Positions 32,952-33,185 of a DNA stretch of 33,185 nucleotides are shown one piece after another. The stretch's first letter is position 1, and the number at the start of each line of letters is the position of its first letter. Under the pieces are notes generated by a model. That model saw only the letters and a program-made list of their open reading frames with translations. It did not search any database and had not been told where the DNA came from. The position numbers and the translations under genes are program-made. This DNA is from an uncultured bacterium (GTDB lineage Bacteria; Verrucomicrobiota; Kiritimatiellia; RFP12; CAIWXQ01). The stretch is from the NCBI GenBank assembly GCA_903861045.1, contig CAIOST010000039.1, forward strand, positions 1 through 33,185. Direction: 5' to 3'.

Positions 32952-33185
32952 CACACCCTTCTTTGTCTGGCAGGCTAGGCCGCGCATTCCGCGGACGAAC
33001 CATGGCTTGAACGATATCCCGATTCATAAGGGGTGTGCAAGGATCTTCCGCCCTGACGCCCACAACGGGGCATGGTCTTTTCCTGAAGCGCCACCTAACG
33101 CAGGCTGGCTGTAGCAAGGGCTTTGTGGTAACCGCAGAAGCCGCTTTTGTGTATGCTAGCAGTGGCGAGGTGTTGGTTGGCAGAG

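Noticed and set aside
33100-33185. Promoter for a gene beyond the right edge (TGTATGCT)
   Set aside because: An extended -10-like sequence is present, but there is no acceptable -35 and the downstream gene is outside the window.

Overview
The window looks like chromosomal DNA from a GC-rich bacterium of the Verrucomicrobiota/Kiritimatiellota/Lentisphaerota group. This is an inference from three things: dense arrays of secreted glycoside hydrolases of mixed families, a SUMF1-type protein, and a RAYT transposase with an unusual C-terminal domain, all next to a complete flagellar export operon. No 16S gene or other decisive marker is present. I see no tRNA, rRNA or CRISPR array.

Region 1 (1-16754, minus strand) is a polysaccharide-degradation locus. 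Read in the direction of transcription it holds a cytoplasmic GH38 alpha-mannosidase, a secreted GH99/GH71-like protein, a decayed GH95-GH78 remnant, a secreted beta-propeller protein (copy 2), a GH32-like protein, a GH95-like protein, a GH78-like rhamnosidase, the beta-propeller protein again (copy 1), a GH78 C-terminal scrap joined to a glycine-rich tail, and the start of another exported protein. The block GH95-GH78-propeller has evidently been duplicated. In the upstream copy GH95 is reduced to its signal peptide and GH78 to its two ends, while the propeller survives with a different C-terminal module. A 28-bp intergenic element and a shared signal-peptide cassette recur through this region.

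Region 2 (16751-19136) is the control end of the locus. A RAYT-family HUH transposase fused to a DprA/SLOG-like domain carries REP-like palindromes inside its own reading frame and overlaps the GH38 start by 4 bp. A GntR/LacI-type regulator diverges from it and is the likely regulator of the sugar genes.

Region 3 (19222-22850) is housekeeping: an RluA-type pseudouridine synthase, RNase D, ribosomal protein L28, a small zinc-ribbon/coiled-coil protein and a metallo-beta-lactamase-fold hydrolase.

Region 4 (23082-31987, mostly plus strand) is flagellar: flbD, motB, fliO, fliP, fliQ, fliR, flhB, flhA and a FliA-type sigma factor. An SUMF1-domain gene on the opposite strand sits between motB and fliO. 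Candidate sigma-54 sites precede flbD and fliO. FlhB has NPDH in place of the usual NPTH, and MotB lacks the usual peptidoglycan-binding Asp. An HDOD signalling protein closes the window on the minus strand.
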